Notes: generated by a model from the letters alone, not told the origin. A stretch of DNA of 64,000 nucleotides from Heterohyrax brucei (GCA_028571685.1 CM053143.1:158714329-158778328); one strand, 5' to 3'. Positions 45,657 to 57,883 are shown, numbered from the stretch's first letter. A program made the numbers and translations.

Positions 45657-46743
45657 CCGGAGCAGAGCCAAGACAGCAAATCAGACAGACGTCTCCTTAA
45701 TTCCCTCTAAAGACTAAGGCCTGGATTGATATTTAAATGGAGCTTTCTGGATACCCAGGGAGCTCTAGGACACAGGATAGGGCTGTCAGTTTGGACTACA
45801 TTCCACTGAACAGGAAACTTCTTCTCTTTTGCTGAGCCCTACCTGCTTTTGTTGAATTGGCCTGCTCCTGCGGACTGAAGGTAACTGGCATTTTTAACTT
45901 TTTTTTCTTTTTGTTAGCTGGCAGATGGGGGATGGGCTTAACTGGCAGCTATGCTGAGCCACAGTGCTGATGTGATCAGCAGGTGGAATAGTCACATTTT
46001 GAGAACCTTGCTCCAGAAGCAGAACACTACAGCCCCTCTCCTCTCTCTTTATGGAACTCTGCCATAGATTCAGCTATTTTGCAGTGGGCAGGATAGCTTG
46101 ACCAGAATCCCATCTTGTTCAACTGGGAGATGAAGATAACCAACTGGAGGCCTCATCAGGGGCTAATTCTCAGGCTAGGAAGCAGTCCCAGCCCAGGAAG
46201 TCTTTTTGCTCCAGAAAAGCTGTGTTTAGCACAGTGTAGCCTTATGGGTGGGGCCCAGCAAGGAATGACAGCAGTTCAGTAAGCTGCCCTTACTTTGAAA
46301 TACATCACATATTCTGAGGACAGTGGAAAAAGTGCCCTTCTGTCAGCAAGAAGGAGGGGCTCATCACATCTGATGGCCTGACTAATTTTGGAAGCTGTCA
46401 GGCAGCTTTTATCTTTTCAAAATAAGGCTACCTAGAGAAATAACTGCAGTGGAGCCCAACAGCATTTCTTCCAGGCTTTACTGATGCACATCATAGGGTC
46501 AGCCAACAGCCCCTCAGTGACTCCATGAGTAGGATCATGTCTTTTCCAGCCAGCAGTGGGATCCTGCTACCCCAGATATTCCACAGGACCCAGTAACTGG
46601 AGTACATAGAGGTGGTTGGTGACCAGCTTCTTTCTGAGAGCTGTACCTGGGCTCCTGTTGAGGCAACACCAGAGAAACAAAATGGGCTCTAGATGTGCTG
46701 AAAACAGCAAACCCTAGGCAAACATTTAAAGAAACATCCAACT

Positions 46744-47660
46744 ATGGCTTCAGAAAACTCTCAAAATAAAGAATCAAAGAACTTCCCAGATGAAGAAGCC
46801 TTTCTAAAACTCAGAGTACAAAAGAATTATATATAGAATCTTCCTAGACATTATACTAAATGCAGCTGAATAAAATGAAAAATTAAGTAAACTGTTCAAA
46901 CTGATGGAACACAAGCATTTTAAAATCTGACAGATCAATAAATAACACAATTACAGAAACAGACAATTCAATTCAAAGCCAAAAGAGCAGAACTTAGCAA
47001 CTGGAAACTAGACTTACTGACCTTGAAAACAGAGCTACTGACACCAGCATTTATGAGGAGAAATCAGAGAAAAGAAACAAGAAAAATGAAGAAGCATTAA
47101 GAAACATATGGGAATCTATCAAGAGGAGCAATCTACGATTAACTGTAATTCCTGAACAGGGAGAAATACCTGAAAACACAGAGTATTTTTGCTGAAATGT
47201 TGACAGAAAACCTCCCTCAAATCATGAAAGAAGAGAATATAGATATCCAAGACATGTATCAAACACCACAAAATGTAGACCCCAAAAGAAAGACACCAAA
47301 GCATATTATAATCAGGCTTAACAAAATGAAGCATAAGCAGAAACTCTTAAAGGCAGCAAGACTCCAACTGAAGCTAACATTCAGAGAGAAGCCCTGTAGG
47401 CTTTTGTCTGACTTCTCTGCAGAAATGATGTTGGCATGGAAGCAGTGGGATGACACAGTCAAAGCCTTGAAGGAGAAAAACTTCCAACCTAGAATTATGT
47501 ATCCTGCAAAACGCTCTTTCAAATATGAAGATGAAATTAAGACATTCACAGGTAAACAGAAACTTAGAGACTTTGTAAAATCCAAACCAAAATGACAAGA
47601 AATACCAAAAGAAGTTCTTTGCTTAGAAAAACAAAACCATTAAGCATATGTTTAAGGAGG
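46744..47660 (+). pseudogene. L1 ORF1 relic
   Basis: The ATG at 46744 opens MASENSQNKESKNFPDEEAFLK, giving the family start. A later 132-codon frame (47197-47595) is in phase with that ATG and covers the C-terminal region: PKRKTPKHIIIRLNKMKHKQKLLKAARL. It ends in TGA after KSKPK, where the full-length L1 reads KPKRQEMLK. The coiled-coil section between is interrupted. Confidence 0.8.
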
Positions 47661-48089
47661 CCTTACAGGACACAACATCCAGAAGCCTACTCAGTGAGAG
47701 AAGGCACAAAACTCAATCAAAGCTATATTAAAAAGAAGGGTTTCAGTGATCATATCATGAAACTAAGATACCATATTATTAAAAAGAGGGACATGCTACA
47801 GTAGTTATAGTCCTTCTAGATGGAGAGGAAGTTAATAAGATATGTAGAAATTAAAATTAGGTTTAAACTTAGATTATTAAGGGGGATCACAGGGGTAGCC
47901 GCGAAGCACAATAAAGACAGAACACATCAAAACAAGAAAAGTAACACAGGAGTCTCAAAAAACATAAAACCAACACTGAAAAGGATGAAAAATCAACCTA
48001 TAAAGAAGAATGACCCAGAACAGAATATTAATAGCAACAAAAAAAACACCAACACAAAAATAATTATATCAAAAACACAGCATCAAACC

Positions 48090-48528
48090 GATGCCTATCA
48101 ATAATTACACTGAATGTAAATGGACTGAATACTCCAGTAAAGAGACAATGAGTGACATCTTGGATCAAAAGACAAGGCTCATGTATATGTTGCTTGCCAG
48201 AAATTCATCTCAGACTTAAAGATATGAACAAACTAAAAATTAAAGGATAGATGAATATATACCAAGCTAACAATATACAGAGAAAAGCAGGAGTGGCAAT
48301 ATTAATCTCAGATAAAATTGATTTTAATGTAAAATCTACCATTGTGAACAAGGATAGTCACTATTTACTGCTGAAAGGTTCAATACACAAGCAGGACTTA
48401 ACAATATTAAATATTTATGCACCCAGTATTAGAGCATCTAAATGCATCAATGAAACACTGGGTACACTGAAAAATGAGATAGATCACTCCACAATAATAG
48501 TGAGAAACTTCAACACTCCACTGTCAGT
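48090..48528 (+). pseudogene. L1 ORF2 endonuclease N-terminus, truncated
   Basis: Reads CLSIITLNVNGLNTPVK at the start, then a frame 48251-48577 with ARVAILIS-like text (AGVAILISDKIDFNVKSTIV) and RNFNTPLSV, where the family has GDFNTPLS. The RT domain is absent. Confidence 0.8.
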
Positions 48529-48705
48529 ATTCAGGGTCTTCTACTTTTTCATTGGCCCTCTACTTTACCAAGCATAATGTCCTTCTCCAGGTGCTGATGC
48601 CGCTTAATAACATGCCCTAAGTATGTCAGATGTAGTCTTGCCATGCTTGCTTCTAAGGAGAATTTTGATTTTACTTTTTGTAAGACAAATTTGTTCATTA
48701 ACACA
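48529..48705 (-). mobile_element. RTE LINE, right of the L1 insertion
   Basis: Continues 45498-45656: 'agggtcttctactttttcattggccctctactttaccaagcataatgtcc', 'acatgccctaagtatgtcagatg', to 'gtaagacaaatttgttca'. Confidence 0.8.
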
Positions 48706-48739
48706 AGTGAGTACAAGTAAAGCTGAGAAGGCAGTCAGT

Positions 48740-49510
48740 GTACACTAATAATTTATTGGTGATTGGAATACAAAAGTTGTAAATAAAGAAGCATCAGTGG
48801 TTAGAAAACAGTTAATAGAAATCATGCTGGAGATCTCATGGTTGTGTTTTGCAAGACCAGTGGCTCCTTTGCAAGTATATTTTTGGCAACTATACCTATG
48901 GACCTTGCCAGTTGAAATACACAGTAATCAAATGGACAATCTCTGTGGAAAGAGAGGATGGAAAACTCAAAATCATCAGTCAGAACAAGGCCAGGGGCAG
49001 ACAGCTGATCAGATCATCAGTTACTCATGCAAATCCGAGTTTAAACTGAAAAAAATTAGATAGCGACAAGACCCCAAGTAGGACATTGAGTGTATGCCAC
49101 TTGAATTTAGAGATCATCTCAAGAATAGATTTGAAGAGGCAAATTTTCAAATGACCTCAACAACATCATACATAAAGAAAGCAAATGTTACAGGAGGCAA
49201 AGAAAAACATCTAAATGGATGTTGGAAGAAACTCAAAAACTTGCTCTGAAAAACATCAAATGTTAAAACAGGTGGGGAAGAAAACATACCAAGTAAAAGA
49301 ACTGAACAGAAAATTTCAAATGATGGTTCAAGAGGACAAAAATATTATAATGACATTTGCAAAGACCAGAAGATAGAAAACCAAAGGGGAAGAAAAGATT
49401 CAAGATTTGAGTTGCAATAGTGAAGCATTCTATCCAGAATATATCAGCAATCCAGGAAATATCAAAAGAAGATGAAAGGAATACACAGAAGCACTATAAT
49501 TTGAATAAGT
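48740..49510 (+). mobile_element. RTE LINE endonuclease and linker segment
   Basis: A plus-strand RTE piece covering the C-terminal half of the apurinic-like endonuclease and the linker to the RT. Readable pieces are NQMDNLCGKRGWK (for QIDYICGKRRWK), SEQGQGQTADQIISYSCKSEFKLKKI, then MPLEFRDHLKNRFEEANF, and YYNDICKDQ..ENQRGR (for the QCKEIEENNR-type linker). RT, 5' UTR and 3' end are absent. Opposite orientation to the neighbouring RTE, so a separate copy or an inverted piece. Confidence 0.75.
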
Positions 49511-49895
49511 TATGAAAAAAGGTTTATTGTAAGAATTGTAAAATCTGAATATTAAATACTTAGTTTTACTTCAAGCAAGTGTATTTAATTTGGCTCAAAA
49601 TTTCCTAATCTGCTCCAGAGATTGGAAACTACCAGAAGTCTATTTTAAGTTTCTTCTGACAGTATTTAAAATTAAAAAGAGACCATAGTGATGGGAGTAA
49701 AAACAAGCTGTAAAAAGTACATGTCGAGCCCACGCACACCCCCAAAAATGCATTGAGAAAATATCGAGATGAATGAAAATATTTTAAATTAAAGATGTAC
49801 AATATACTGAAGAAAAAACGTATGAATAACTATGCATAATATAAATGTATTTTAAATTCTATGAAATAATAATAATTTTTAATGAAATGTTGTAT
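49511..49895. other. Unique AT-rich DNA
   Basis: Nothing recognised. Confidence 0.5.
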
Positions 49896-50062
49896 AGTGT
49901 ATGGAGGCATAAAGCCGCAGACTCATTCTGACTCATAGCTACCCTATATGGGAGGGTAGAACTGTCCAATAGGGTTTCCAAGGAGGAGCTGGTGGGTTTG
50001 TACTGCTGACCTTTCGGTTGGCCATCAAATGCCTAACCACTTGCACCACTAAGGCCCTGTGT
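49896..50062 (-). repeat. tRNA-related SINE, near full length
   Basis: Reversed: 'gccgcagactcattctgactcatagctaccctatat', 'gtagaactgtccaatagggtttccaaggaggagctgg', 'aaatgcctaaccacttgcaccactaaggccct'. Confidence 0.85.
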
Positions 50063-51249
50063 GGAGGCATTGGGAGGAATAATTTCCAGTGGTGGTAGAG
50101 AGCGAGAGAGGCTCTTTAAAAAAGATTTCCAGTAGTGTAAAAAGTTGGTGCACAATAGTTGTGACAGTGACTGCTACATAAGCTTGGGAATGGCTAAAGC
50201 AAAGAGCAAACACACAAAAAAGGAGACAGTTGAAGAAAAGACTCATAGACTCAGGGCAGGCTTGAAAGCCATGGAAAGACATGAGGCAGCGGAGAATCAT
50301 TGCAGGATTTGAACCAGGGCGATTTTAAAATATTGAGTCACAATGTAGAATGTAAAATTTTGTGTATTTTTTATTTTTTTCTTGAATTTTTAGTTTCTCT
50401 CCAACTAGAAGCCTGGAAAACTTAGAACTCTTATTTATATGACCTTAAACTGAATACTTAATACTATGCCTTTCATATCCTAAGCACTCTTTCATTACAC
50501 ATTGGGAGAAATAGTAAATGAGATAATGGATTCATGAATACAGTTAATAGAAAGATGATGGATAATGTTTTTGTCATGAAGGTTAAATCCTTGGGAGAAT
50601 GAATACAGCTCCAGTGCTGAGGATGAAAAGAAGTAAAATGAGCAGAAATTGGTTACTAATTGGAAACTTTGCTAAATCATTCCATGTGCTCAGAGTTGAT
50701 ATTCAGTTTTCTAGAATGGATAAAGGATAGTAATGTCTGCTTTTCTCTGTCTTTCTAATTGTCTTAATCACTATGTAATGCCACCTGGGACATTTGTGGA
50801 GCCCATTGGTTTGGAATGATTATTACAAAGAGAACATAATTGTTCTTGATAATATATTGAATTTGAATCACCTGCAATGTATCTACTTGGAGATTCCCTC
50901 CTAGGTGTGAAAAAGAAAGAAAGGGCATCTTTTCACATTGGGGACTGATTTCCTTAGAGGCATTGACTGAAATGGCAAAACAGAAAGAATAACCCAGAGA
51001 GAAAGAATAATCGTTACACCACAGCTGTTATACTATTTTGTTTTTGGAGGAGGCAACTTGTATTTTCATTTTTATGGAGAGTATTTTTACCCTAATATGA
51101 ATCTTATCTAGTGTCTTGGGCATACATGATTTGGGAAATAAGGACAATTAGATTTAGGAATATTAAACTGTTGCTCTTATTTGCTAAAGCTTTTTGAGAT
51201 GTTGGGATTGGGTGAACACATTTAGAACGTAGAATATATGTAAATCTTA
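50063..51249. other. Unique DNA
   Basis: No gene or recognised repeat seen. Confidence 0.5.
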
Positions 51250-51365
51250 AAGATCTTAAAGGTCCATATCCTCATCCCCAGAATCTGTGGATGTATTACC
51301 TTAACTTCCAAAAGGAACTTTGCAAATGTTATTATTTTAAAAACCTTGAGATAGGAAACCGATAA
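51250..51365 (+). mobile_element. MLT1/MaLR LTR fragment
   Basis: 'aaaggtccatatcctcatccccagaatctgtggatgtattacctt' and 'aaaggaactttgcaaatgttatt..accttgagatagga' match the conserved block of MLT1/MST LTRs. Ancient fragment. Confidence 0.55.
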
Positions 51366-51840
51366 ATAATGGAAAACGTAAGAGCATAAATTATTCTCTA
51401 GAACTTTCAGAAGGAGGTAAGATGCACTGACACCTTAATATTTAAAGTAATGAGAAAGATTTTAGAGTTCAGAATTCCATAAATGTAATCAATGTTGTAA
51501 AGGACTGTGCCAATTTTAAAAAACATCACATCAGTAGGAATGAGAGACAATAAGCAATACTTGGCCATTCACTATAGGGGCTCTTTTCTTCAGATATTTT
51601 ACCTTGTCATGTTCTTTCTTAGCCTTAGCCCAAACAAGAAGCATTCCTAAGAAATCCTACAGCTTCTTGCAAACAATCCTTCATTTACATACAATAGTCA
51701 TATACAATTCATTCATTAATGAAATTGAAAGAAAATGATCTTGTTTATAGAAAAATATAAAGACTGAACCAATAATGGTAATCCAAAATAATCTACCAAT
51801 CCTGAGCAAACATAAATTGTAAGGTATTAGTGGTAGTGAT
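51366..51840. other. Unique DNA
   Basis: Nothing recognised. Confidence 0.5.
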
Positions 51841-51904
51841 ACGGGGCGGGGGGGGGGAATCTGGTGAGAAAAAAAGGTTTCACACACACACACACACACA
51901 CACA
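51841..51904 (+). repeat. G-run and (CA)n microsatellite
   Basis: A 'cggggcggggggggggaat' run (51842-51860) is followed by (CA)n at 51880-51903. The G-run has enough guanines for a quadruplex, though it may also be a sequencing-sensitive homopolymer. Confidence 0.85.
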
Positions 51905-51969
51905 GAAAAAACCTGATAACAAATAATTAAAAATTGGCAGGAGGAGTTTAGTTAGAGATAATCCTGTTC

Positions 51970-52014
51970 ATATATATATATATATAAGTCAGAACCAACT
52001 CGACTGAGTTGAGG
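51970..52014 (+). repeat. (TA)n plus SINE tail fragment
   Basis: (TA)n at 51972-51986 is followed by 'agtcagaaccaactcgactgagttg', a degraded SINE/RTE-type terminus. Confidence 0.5.
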
Positions 52015-52603
52015 TTTATAGATACACAAAACAAACTATGAAAATTAAAACAGTTGGTCTAAGTCAGTATGTCAGTAAATGGTAAAACCAGAAGTGGATT
52101 TTAGCTTCTCTGATAATAATGGATTTCACTTAAATGCTACTGCCATCCTAATTTACCTCTATTTGCAATTGTTTTTCTGAACCCTTTCTAAAGAGCTATT
52201 CAAAGTAATATAGTAAACTTACTAATCACTTTAAAAACTATCAAAATAATATTTTCATATTTTACATTCCATTGTTCAGACCTGCTATCATAAAAAAGAG
52301 ATCATCAATTTAGTTCATTGGAAAATTTAATATTAATATTGTTTATATAAAATATTCTCAGCATTACAGTTTTAAAAATGAGATGACATTGCCAACAACA
52401 GTGGTTAGAATCTTGCTTTTCTTCAAGAATTCTATTTGTGTAGCATGATACTATACACTTTTGTTTCACTTAAGCATTTCAGTAACACTAGGTAACTGAA
52501 TACACACTTTGGAGTATGTAATATAGCCACATATTATTGCACTCCTCAGACTCCTAGTTTATGTAATACCTGTCTGTAACCTAAATGCCAATAGTACATA
52601 AAA
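52015..52603. other. Unique AT-rich DNA
   Basis: Nothing recognised. Confidence 0.5.
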
Positions 52604-52785
52604 CCAAAAAAAAAAAAAAAAAAAAAACCACACTGCCCTTGAGTCAATTATGACTCATCGTGATCTTTTAGGCCAGAGTAGAACTGCCCTATAGGATTTC
52701 CAAGGAGTCCCTGGTAGATTCGAACTGCAAACTTCCGGTTAGCATCTGTACCTCTTAACCACTATGACTCCAGGTTTCCAAGGAT
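52604..52785 (-). repeat. tRNA-related SINE with A run
   Basis: After a ~24-base A run: 'cactgcccttgagtcaattatgactcatcgtga', 'gtagaactgccctataggatttccaaggagtccctgg', 'acctcttaaccactatgact'. Reversed copy. Confidence 0.8.
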
Positions 52786-53067
52786 ACATAGGCAACCCTA
52801 AAATCTAAAACATGTGTGCTTACCCCTGTAAGTGGAAGTTAAGATTATTCAGAGACAAATTTATTACCACTACACACTGTGTAACTGCATTCTACTCTTT
52901 CAAATATGCATATATGTGTCGTTACAAAAATATTTCAAATCAAATCAGTCAAGAGAAAAAAGAATAAGCCAAAGTTGTATGGAACATGCTATGCATACAA
53001 TTGTTTGTTTTGAAAGTTCCGTCTTACTATGCTCTGTTCTTCATTTTCGTAATTCACTCGTATTTCC

Positions 53068-53213
53068 CCAGCCCTCAAAGAGATGGACTGACACGCGGGC
53101 CGCCGCAGCAGGCTCAAGTATAACAGCAATCCTGAGGATGCTACAGTGTTTCAATCTGTTGTACATAGCGTCACTGTCAGTCAGAAGCAACTCGACAGCA
53201 CCTAACAATACGA
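53068..53213 (+). mobile_element. RTE LINE 3' terminal fragment
   Basis: 'agagatggactgacacg' (for the RWIDT segment near the C-terminus) runs to 'gtttcaatctgttgtacatagcgtcac' and the terminus 'gcaactcgacagcacctaac'. Only the last ~145 bp. It lies inside a 192-codon open frame (52832-53410) that is therefore not a gene. Confidence 0.8.
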
Positions 53214-54954
53214 TGTATTTGGATTATAGATTTATTATAGCTGAAAAGAATACAAAGATATGTCTGATGCTTGCTTGGGAAACTTCCCTGTGTAGACCTT
53301 TCATGACACAAGTCATGTGTGCTACCTTTTCAAGTGCAGACACTCTCGTCCACCAGGAAGCTCTGAGTCTTTGTGTTCAGAGCTTTTATTCTACAGTCCT
53401 GCATGAGTAGCTAAATTATGCCTACTCAGTGTAGTTGATACAGGCCTCCCAGATAAGTTTTGTGTGGTCAGGCCAGCCCTTCACTTGCCAGCAATAACTA
53501 TCATATGAGATGTGGAGGTCCCACACCAAGGCATTTACCTCTCTAAAACCGAGAGAAAGACGATCTTATTTAAGGTAAAACTAGTTTTTTTACTCCACAG
53601 TCATTAAACTAAAACTGAAGAAACACTTACAAAATAGTTAATTTTTTTATTCATAATCTCAGACTTTTCTGCATTTACAGTGTTTACAGTCTAGAAGGTT
53701 GCAGTAAATTTGCAAGATATACATTTCTCATTACTTTCTCTACTTCTCTGAAGCCTGGGACTTAAGGCATGGTCAAAATGATCTCATATATTATTAGACT
53801 GAGTCCTTTCACTCAAACTAAGCTTCTCTAGCTTTATAATGGAAAATCTTCAGTGCTTGTATAACACATAAACCTAATGTAAAAAAAAAAAGGAAAAGAA
53901 TAGAAATGTTGTCTTTTCAAGAAAGTAGTTACTCCTTAACTTTTGAATAGCTTATAATCCTTGATATATTATTCTGCCATGATACATGTTGTGCTGATCT
54001 ATTAGCATTGTTAAAAGTGCATGTATGTCTCAGTTTTTTTTATAATTAGTGTTATTATAATTAGAAGAGGTTTAATTTTCTACAGAATGAGAACTGTCTG
54101 CAGTTTTCATTTTATCTTTTAGTATGTTTGCTTAATATATTATTTTAAATATGCTGTTAGACTTTGTTTCTGACTTGTTACTACATGATATCCACAACAG
54201 TTGGATTGATTTTCTCTTCATCTACTTATTTTAAGAATTCATTAACATTGATAGCTCCTTACTATTTCTGGCATAGTTTCTAATGTTTGTAGTATTGTTT
54301 AAATCCATTTCTATTCACTGCTTAACGATTATGTAGATATTAGATAATTTATACAACACTAAACCCATAAATGCATTTTCCCAGTTTTGAAAATCTTTGT
54401 ACCTAACTTTTCCCCTTACAAATTACTTGTACATTAATTTTGTTCTATCAGTCATCATTATGTACCTGTATCATTTAAAGATGTACCTTACAATAATGAT
54501 TTTTTTATAATACCAACGTATTCATTGTTTGTTTTGCATAAAGTGGTCTTAGCTTCACCAGTGAGTGACTCATTAGCTAGATTCTTTCTTTTACAATTAT
54601 CTTGTCTCAATAACCATAACCTACCACTAGTATAGTTGTTGCTAATGTTATTAAAATTATCATTATTTTGTCAGACACAAGAGAGTATTTCAGAAGCTGT
54701 ATTTTTTTTCTTTGTCTTTTTTTCCTTATGCCCGTATGTGGATCTTTTTTATGAGTATTGTAGATTACTTCAACTACTATTTACTTACTAGATTCAAAAA
54801 TCAAGGCTAGGTGAGAATAAAAGATTTGATGGTTGACATAAAGTGTTGATGTGGAGTCAGTCTAATAACAAATAATTGGGAAAATATTTCTTATTTGGAG
54901 TTGTGGAATTGTATTGACACTTCATTTGTAATTTCACAACAATGTCCTCTAACA
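53214..54954. other. Unique AT-rich DNA
   Basis: About 1.7 kb with no recognised repeat, RNA or gene. Confidence 0.5.
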
Positions 54955-56430
54955 CTTTAATTTTTATTGAGATGTGTTGCACATACCATATAATTCATCC
55001 ATTTACAGTATAAAATTCATTGAATTTTAGTATTCAGAGTTGTTCAACCATCACTACCGTGAATTTTGGAAAAAATGTATGATCTTAATCAGAAATACTT
55101 TAATTTAAAGCCATCCTTCCTAGTTTCAATTCCTGGTCCTAGACAATGAAAAATCTACTCTGCTTCTATATATTTGTCTATTATAGACATTTAATATATT
55201 GAAATAATACATGACTAATTTGTTTCATTTAGTATAATTTTTCCCATGTTAGCTATGTTGTAGCATGTGCTTTACTCCATTTTATGGTGACATGAAATTC
55301 CACTCTATACACACACCACATTTTGTGTCTGTACTCATCAGTTAATAAATATTTGGGCTTTTCCATTTTTTGGCTATTATGAATATTAATACCATGGAAA
55401 TTCATGCACGATATTTTGATTGGACATAAGTCTTTATTTCTTTTGCAAATACAAGGTCTGACAATTAAATCCACAAACTTAATTGATCTAAGTGCTGCAT
55501 ACTTTATTGTTGAATATCACTAAGATCACCTTCAAAGTACTCCAGAAAGTGTTCTTTCAAAGTACTTCTTTCAAAGTTCTTCAAAGTACTCCAGAAAGAA
55601 CTCTTCCTGGAGTGGTCATTTCACACGGTGACAAGGTAGCAAGTCTGCAAACTTAACTGTGTAGTTGTCTGTGAGGGAGATTTCAGCCAGTAAACAAGTA
55701 ACTGTATTGGAACACCTTCCCTACTCACCTGATCTGGCCCACAGTGGCTTTTTTTTTTTTTTTTTTTTACCTGAAGATAAAGGAAATATTGAAAGGATGA
55801 CAGTCAAGACACCAAAGGTAATGGAACAACAGATCTGATAGATCTGATGGCCATTCTACAAAAAGAGTTCCAAAAAGAGTTCCAAAAAAGGGTGGACTAG
55901 GCACCAGCATCACTGCATGGTGATGGGGGATGCTTTGAAGGTGGCTGTAATGATATTCAGCAATGAGGTATGTAGCGCTTTTTCTAAGATGAGTTCATGA
56001 ACTTAATGGACAACCCTCCTATACCTGAAATTAAAATAGCTAAGATATACACTAATGCTATGTTTAGCACTTTGAGGAACATATAGTGTTTTCCATGAAA
56101 GTTGTATGATTTTATATTCCCCCTAGCAGTGTATGAGGATTCAAATATCTCCATATCCTCACCAACACTTACTATCTTTCTCCTTGATTAGAGCTGTCTT
56201 GGGATGTGTGAAGTGGTATCTCATATGAGTTTAACTTGTATTTCCTTAGCGAATATGGGTATCTTTTGATGTGCTCATTGACAGTTTGTTAAATAACTAC
56301 GCAAATCTTTTGCCTACTTAAAAAAAAAATTACTTATCACATTATTGTAGAGTTGTAAGAGTTTTTTATATTTCAGATATAAGTTTCTTATTGTCCTAAA
56401 ATATAGGCTTTAAATAAGAGTTATAAAGTT
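54955..56430 (-). mobile_element. Ancient L1M-type LINE, interrupted
   Basis: Minus-strand L1 3' end: 'tttttattgagatgtgttgcacataccatataattcatcc', 'gttgttcaaccatcacta', 'tttttggctattatgaat', resuming at 56022 with 'ccctagcagtgtatgaggattcaaatatctccatatcctcaccaacactt', 'gtgtgaagtggtatctcat' and 'agagttgtaagag'. This is old pan-mammalian L1M text, far more diverged than the L1s at 8-48 kb. A mariner-derived element sits inside it. Confidence 0.8.
55452..56021 (+). mobile_element. Mariner-derived foldback element, copy 2
   Basis: 570 bp flanked by TA (55450-55451 and 56022-56023) within an ancient L1, whose text continues across it. Ends: left 'caaggtctgacaattaaatcc', right, reverse-complemented, 'taggagggttgtccattaag'. 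It shares with copy 1 the left arm ('gatcaccttcaaagtactcc'), the middle ('gtaactgtattggaacacc' and 'ccctactcacctgatctgg') and the right arm ('ggtggctgtaatgatattcagcaatg'). A T run lies at 55749-55769 and a small local duplication at 55550-55600. No open transposase frame remains. Confidence 0.8.
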
Positions 56431-56504
56431 ATTCCAATTTTTAAAAATTATTTGTAACTGCCTTAACTGGTGTATTATCAGCAATTCGTAATATCTTTAT
56501 TGTT

Positions 56505-57690
56505 ATTTTTAGGTGTCATTGAGTCAACTCAGACCCTATGTGCAACAGAACTCACTGCTTAGTCCTTTGCCATGACCACAATCCTTGATATGCTTGAGAT
56601 CATTGTTGTGTCCACTGTGTTGGTCCATCTTATTAAAGATCTTCCTCTTTTTGGCTGACCTTCTACTTTAGCAGGCATGATGTGCTTCTCACAAGATTTA
56701 TTCCTCTTCACAATGGGTTCAAAGTATGTAAGACACAGTCTTACCACTCTTGTTTTCAAGGAGTACTCTGGTTGTACCTCTTATAAGACAGATCTGTTTG
56801 TTCTCTGGGAAGTTCATGTTCTTCTCCAACATCATCATTCCAAGAAATTGATTCTTCTTCTGTCTCCTTTATTCACTGTCAGGCTTTCATGGGTATATGT
56901 TGCAATGGAAAATACCATGCTTGGGTCAATTGCACTTTAGTCTTTAAGGTGATATCTTTGCTTTTCGGTACTTCAAAAGGGATCTTTTGCAGCAGATTTT
57001 CATCATGCATCTTTTGATTTTCTGACTAAGCTTTTCTGTTATCATCCAATACAATGAAATCCTTAACAACCTGGATCTTTTCTCCATTTATCATGATATT
57101 GCTTACTGGTCCAGTTGTGAGGATTTTTATTTTCTTGATGTTGATGTGTAATCTGTACTGTGATCTTCGATCTTCATCAGTGTTTCAAGTCCTTTTTGCT
57201 TCCAACAAGCTAGGTCGTGTCATCTGCACTATGCAGGTTGTTAATGAGTCTTCCTGCAACTCTGAAGCCCTGTTCTTCTTCATATAGTCTAGCTTCTCCT
57301 CTTATTTGTTTAGCATACAATAGCAAATACTGAATAGTTACAGTGAAAACATACAGCTCTGATGCACACCTTTCCTGGCTTTAATCCATTCAGTGTCCCC
57401 TTTTTCTGTTTGCACAGCTTCCTCTTGATCCATGTAGAGATTCCTCATAAGCACGATTGAGCATCCTGAAATTCCTGTTCTCCACAATGTTATCAACAAT
57501 TTGTCATGATCCATATGGTAGAATGCCTTTACCTAGTCTATGATACACAGGTAAATGTTTTTCTACTATTCTTTTACTTCAGCCAAGATCTATCTTACAC
57601 CAGCGTTGCTGTTCTTGGTTCTACATCCTCCTCTGAATCCAACCTGAATTTGTGACAATTTACTTGCATGTATGTTCTTCTATAATTTTT
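56505..57690 (-). mobile_element. RTE/BovB-clade LINE, 3' half
   Basis: The longest continuous reversed RTE copy here. The terminus is at left ('ttttaggtgtcattgagtcaactc'). Then come the C-terminus ('gcaggcatgatgtgcttctc', 'gttcaaagtatgtaagaca'), the YADD region ('gtcgtgtcatctgcactatgcagg', about 57213) and the RT palm ('ttgtcatgatccatatggtagaatgcc', 'aagatctatcttacaccagcg'), stopping near 57690. 5'-truncated, broken. Confidence 0.8.
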
Positions 57691-57883
57691 GTATCTGTTT
57701 GCTTCACCTGTAATTTAAACAAATATAAAGCATACCTCATTTTGTACACAAAGCTAGATTAATATATGGGTTTGTAATTTTAACTCGTATTTATCAATCT
57801 GATGAAATACTTGTTTAACAATCAATTATACAATTAATTTTGAACACAATGCTTTGGTAAATTTTACCTTTAATACCATAAAT

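Larger units (their letters stand above)
45657..48528 (+). mobile_element. L1 LINE with 5' end but no 3' end
   Basis: Starts at or within a few bases of the L1 5' end ('ggagcagagccaagacagc'). The 5' UTR runs 45657-46743, ORF1 remnants 46744 to about 47660, the inter-ORF stretch to about 48090, and the endonuclease part of ORF2 to 48528, where it stops at 'acaccactgtcag'-like text inside the GDFNTPLSV motif. No RT, 3' UTR or A tail follows. Instead, interrupted RTE sequence resumes. 'agggtcttc' occurs on both sides (within 45645-45656 and 48529-48540) and resembles a target duplication. Confidence 0.85.

Noticed and set aside
52832-53410. 192-codon open frame, the second longest in the window
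   Set aside because: It contains an RTE 3' end (53068-53213) read in an arbitrary frame, shows no domain, and has no splice or promoter context. A chance frame.
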